64,000 bases of DNA from Anaerolineales bacterium (GTDB lineage Bacteria > Chloroflexota > Anaerolineae > Anaerolineales > Villigracilaceae), in the NCBI GenBank assembly GCA_030583905.1, contig CP129481.1:186001-250000 (forward strand), given 5' to 3'. Below the pieces are notes generated by a model, which worked only from the letters and a program-made list of their open reading frames with translations, ran no database searches and was not told the DNA's origin. Shown piece by piece: positions 61,433-64,000 of the stretch. The position numbers were made by a program, and so were the translations under genes. How positions within the stretch are numbered: position 1 is the first letter of the stretch; each line of letters starts with the position of its first letter.

Positions 61433-62571
61433 GCTCTTCTGCCTCCTTCGTCGATTCTGACGCGAGGATCGACCAAAGCATAGATAATATCCAAAAGGAA
61501 AACAGTAATCGCGAGCAAATAGGCAAAAATGACCGTTGTACCTACGATCACCGGTGTATCGAAAAAGCCGATGGCGGTAAAGGTTGCGCGGCCAAGCCCG
61601 GGCCAGTTAAAGACCGTCTCGAAAATAGGGGCGCCGGTCCACAAACCGATCAGCAACAGGGCAAAGTTCGTAATAATGGTGGGAAGGGTCGGGCGCAGCA
61701 CATAGCGGCGTTCGATGTCGCGGGATGTCAAGCCCTTGGCTTTTGCCATTTCCACATAATCTTCACTGGAGTAGATCAGGAAGAATGTGCGCCAGTTATA
61801 TGCTGTCAGGAAGACCTGGCTGATAATTAACGCCATCACCGGCAGGGTCAGGTGACGAAGCACACTGAGGGAATAATCAAACCACCCTTCGGGCGGCGGA
61901 GCGGCAACCATGCCTCCAAAGGGCAGCACCTGCCAGACTGCGGCAAACAGCAGGATCAGGAAGATCCCATAGAACCAGCCAGGGGCGGCGGAGGTGGGCG
62001 CAAATGCCACGATAACCCTGTCCAGGAATCCGCCGTATCGCCTGGATAAGTACAATGCAATAAAGATGCAGAAAAAGAAGAGGAAAAGGTTCGATGTCGC
62101 AAATAATAACAATGTAGCCGGGAGACGCTCCAGGATGATCAAGCGCACCTGCTTGGATCCCGTATCACTGGTCATCTGTTCGGCAAAACCGAGATCGAGC
62201 ACCAAGGCTTTCACCAGGAACCGCAGGCTTCGGATTGCGAAAGGTTGATTCAGACCGAGCCGCTCCTCTTCAACTGCGATCATTTCGTTCATGATCGCAG
62301 TCCGTTCTTCCAATCCAAGTTGGCGGATCGTCTGGTCTCCCATGAGCTGCAACGACACCCCTTCGCGGATCTGGGCACGGCGAATGGTATCCACATAGCC
62401 ACCCATATTCGCAATCAACACCGTCAGATACACCCCAATGGTGACGGTAAAAAACAACATGACAAGTTTAAACGCAGAATAACGAAGAACTCTGGAAAAG
62501 GTGCTCGAAGCGGACCTTTTCTTCCGAGGCTGCGACGTCATGCTTTCAGCCTGTTGTGTATCAAGTTCCAT
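61429..62571 (-). CDS. DppB-type ABC permease
   Basis: A 380-residue permease with six or more hydrophobic segments. An N-terminal hydrophilic tail precedes MLFFTVTIGVYLTVLIANMG. The EAA-like loop is YVEMAKAKGLTSRDIERRYV followed by LRPTLPTIITNFALLLIGLW. It forms the channel with the DppC-type partner downstream, to which it is coupled by an ATGA overlap. The solute-binding protein gene is immediately upstream, separated by a hairpin. Confidence 0.88.
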   Translation of the reverse strand: MELDTQQAESMTSQPRKKRSASSTFSRVLRYSAFKLVMLFFTVTIGVYLTVLIANMGGYVDTIRRAQIREGVSLQLMGDQTIRQLGLEERTAIMNEMIAVEEERLGLNQPFAIRSLRFLVKALVLDLGFAEQMTSDTGSKQVRLIILERLPATLLLFATSNLFLFFFCIFIALYLSRRYGGFLDRVIVAFAPTSAAPGWFYGIFLILLFAAVWQVLPFGGMVAAPPPEGWFDYSLSVLRHLTLPVMALIISQVFLTAYNWRTFFLIYSSEDYVEMAKAKGLTSRDIERRYVLRPTLPTIITNFALLLIGLWTGAPIFETVFNWPGLGRATFTAIGFFDTPVIVGTTVIFAYLLAITVFLLDIIYALVDPRVRIDEGGRRA

Positions 62572-62601
62572 TGACTAGTACCTCAGCACTATGTAGAAAG
62601 T

Positions 62602-62643
62602 GACCCGGCAGGGTCAGTAGTGCAAGTTGTGCCCTGCCGGGTC
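62602..62643 (-). other. Stable intercistronic hairpin between binding-protein and permease genes
   Basis: A 12-base perfect stem GACCCGGCAGGG/CCCTGCCGGGTC with an 18-base loop. There is no clear T run. Similar hairpins in binding-protein transporter operons protect the upstream mRNA or partly terminate, giving more binding protein than permease. Confidence 0.6.
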
Positions 62644-62667
62644 GTTAGTATCAGACTGTTGTCGAGG

Positions 62668-64000
62668 TTACGGTGATGCTACGAACTCAACAGTCGCAAA
62701 GGACGGAATACTCTGGAGAGCGGAGACGACAACGACGGTCAGTTTGCTCGCGCCAGCGGTGAGATTGGACGTCTCAGACGCAGGCAGAACGATCTGGTAC
62801 AAGCCGTCTTCCACTGCTTCAGCCGCACCCTTGAACGCCAGTTCGCCGGCGCTGTTGAAGACCAGGAAGTTGACCGAGGTCAGGTCAGCAGTAGCGTAGG
62901 GCTGGTCGTTGAAAGTGATGAACACTTCAAAGGTGGCATCGGCGCCGCCAGCAACCTGGGCGGGACCTTCCACATCAACCACGGGGATCGGCGGTTCGCC
63001 GAAGGAAGCCCAACGGTCAGAGAGGTCGACGAATTCAGGATAGTTGCGGAGCACAACCTGACCTTCCACGGGGAAGGCGCGCTGCAGGAAGTACGGACCG
63101 GTTCCGAGCCAGAAGTGACCCCAGCGGCGGTTGAACTCAGTGTAGTTCGACCAGCGGGCAGCAGCTTCATCAGCGGTCACGTATTGACCGAGGGTCGCAG
63201 CGTAGGGGATGTAGCTTTCCGCAGCAGCCTGATCCATGTACTTCTTGAGGATCTCAATGCTGGGTCCGGAGACGTAGCTCATCCATTCCACTTCGAGTTC
63301 GGCGGATTTGGCTTGCGAGAACGCAAGTTCGTTATTGGCTTCAGCCAAGAAACCGATCGCAAGGCTGTGCCAGGAAGCGGGACCGTAAGCATAGCTGGGC
63401 CACAGGGTGGTCACAATGTTTTCGGCATCAGCCTGCCAGGCATCGCTATAGTACTCAAAGACGAACGGTTCTTCGGAAACGATCTTGAAGCCGCGGAAGG
63501 TGCCCAGGAAGGTGCGCAGGGCGGTGGCGCCGGCGGAATCGTAAACGGCGCTGCCTTCGGTGCCGCGGTCAAAGGTGCTGATGAGTACCATCAGGAAGTC
63601 AGCGATATCGATCGGGCTGCCATCGTGCCAGGTCACATCAGAGAGGTTGGCGGGGTAGTACACCACGCTCTTGGTGAGGGCGGTCAAACCATCGGGGTTG
63701 GCTTCGCCAACGGTGACGAAGGTCTGCGTCTCGGCATTCCAGCCGATGAAGGCATCTTCAGGGACGGTGATCTCAGGAGCGAAATCGAGGGAGACCCAGT
63801 CCTGGGACTTGGCAACCGGCAGACCTTCCTGCACGGTCACTTCAGCGCGTTCAACGCGCTGAGCCATGAACACACCGGTCCACGGGTTGGGGTTGGAACC
63901 CCAGTCAGTGGTCGCGCGGACCAAAGCCTGGTCATAGATCCAGTTGGAGCCGGCAAGCGGGTTCCACGGGTTGGTCAAAATGCTGGGCATGGCGATGGTC
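62668..64000 (-). CDS. Oligopeptide ABC transporter substrate-binding protein (partial, N-terminus outside the window)
   Basis: The frame is open to the window edge; 444 C-terminal residues are visible. SBP_bac_5-like features: SVVYYPANLSDVTWHDGSPI, then DIADFLMVLISTFDRGTE, WGHFWLGTGPYFLQRAFPVE and VLRNYPEFVDLSDRWASFGE. The C-terminal 100 residues have an Ig-like or beta-rich character (ATFEVFITFNDQPYATADLT). It is the first visible gene of the transporter operon running to 57.8 kb. Confidence 0.85.
   Translation of the reverse strand, partial: TIAMPSILTNPWNPLAGSNWIYDQALVRATTDWGSNPNPWTGVFMAQRVERAEVTVQEGLPVAKSQDWVSLDFAPEITVPEDAFIGWNAETQTFVTVGEANPDGLTALTKSVVYYPANLSDVTWHDGSPIDIADFLMVLISTFDRGTEGSAVYDSAGATALRTFLGTFRGFKIVSEEPFVFEYYSDAWQADAENIVTTLWPSYAYGPASWHSLAIGFLAEANNELAFSQAKSAELEVEWMSYVSGPSIEILKKYMDQAAAESYIPYAATLGQYVTADEAAARWSNYTEFNRRWGHFWLGTGPYFLQRAFPVEGQVVLRNYPEFVDLSDRWASFGEPPIPVVDVEGPAQVAGGADATFEVFITFNDQPYATADLTSVNFLVFNSAGELAFKGAAEAVEDGLYQIVLPASETSNLTAGASKLTVVVVSALQSIPSFATVEFVASP

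Overview
The window looks like a chromosomal segment of a Chloroflexota bacterium, most likely class Anaerolineae. This is inferred from the gene repertoire (GAF-domain histidine kinases, CpaE-like response regulator, several multi-spanning GT-C-like membrane proteins, C39-TPR and FHA proteins, a DppC-type permease with a large extra domain) and from moderately high GC. No rRNA or other strong phylogenetic marker was compared. There is no phage block, transposase or CRISPR array.

Layout. 0-2.3 kb: end of an acidic protein, tRNA-Lys with a duplicated tail, thioredoxin and the infC-rpmI-rplT translation cluster. 2.3-8.3 kb: macro-domain protein, SpoU methyltransferase, glycosyltransferase, CheY-like regulator, UDP-glucose dehydrogenase, a SAM methyltransferase and a membrane protein. 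8.3-16.2 kb, minus strand: LacI-sensor histidine kinase, secreted metalloprotease, clpC. 16.3-22.7 kb, minus strand: small accessory genes. Four of the spacers between them carry attC-like repeats in one orientation, with cassette-sized intervals of about 0.7-1.1 kb. This looks like an integron cassette array without an integrase and is the most unusual region. 22.7-25.2 kb: pyrimidine-rich low-complexity DNA, a GNAT protein and a small holin-fold membrane protein. 25.2-31.8 kb: three large membrane proteins of probable GT-C type, one a tandem fusion. 31.8-38.2 kb: P1 peptidase, a 59-residue protein, AI-2E family permease, FHA protein, and an operon joining a CpaE-like regulator, a sirtuin and a GAF kinase. 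38.3-40.5 kb: tmRNA and a PadR operon with a palindromic operator. 40.5-49.7 kb: lipoprotein, dnaK, C39 peptidase, an ArsR-type regulator/MFS operon with repeated operators, and a flavoprotein gene containing an in-frame palindromic element. 49.7-53.5 kb: recO, cdd, glmU, tRNA-Gln and a response regulator. 53.6-64 kb: oligopeptide ABC transporter genes (two solute-binding proteins, two permeases, four ATPases).

Regulation. Many genes without a ribosome binding site have a -10 box 6-9 bases before the start codon, which suggests leaderless mRNAs. Other genes have good Shine-Dalgarno sequences. Several -35/-10 pairs with exact 17-base spacing are visible. ATGA, GTGA or TAATG overlaps link the Sir2/kinase, transporter and accessory operons. 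All identifications are by reading motifs in the sequence; no database search was run.
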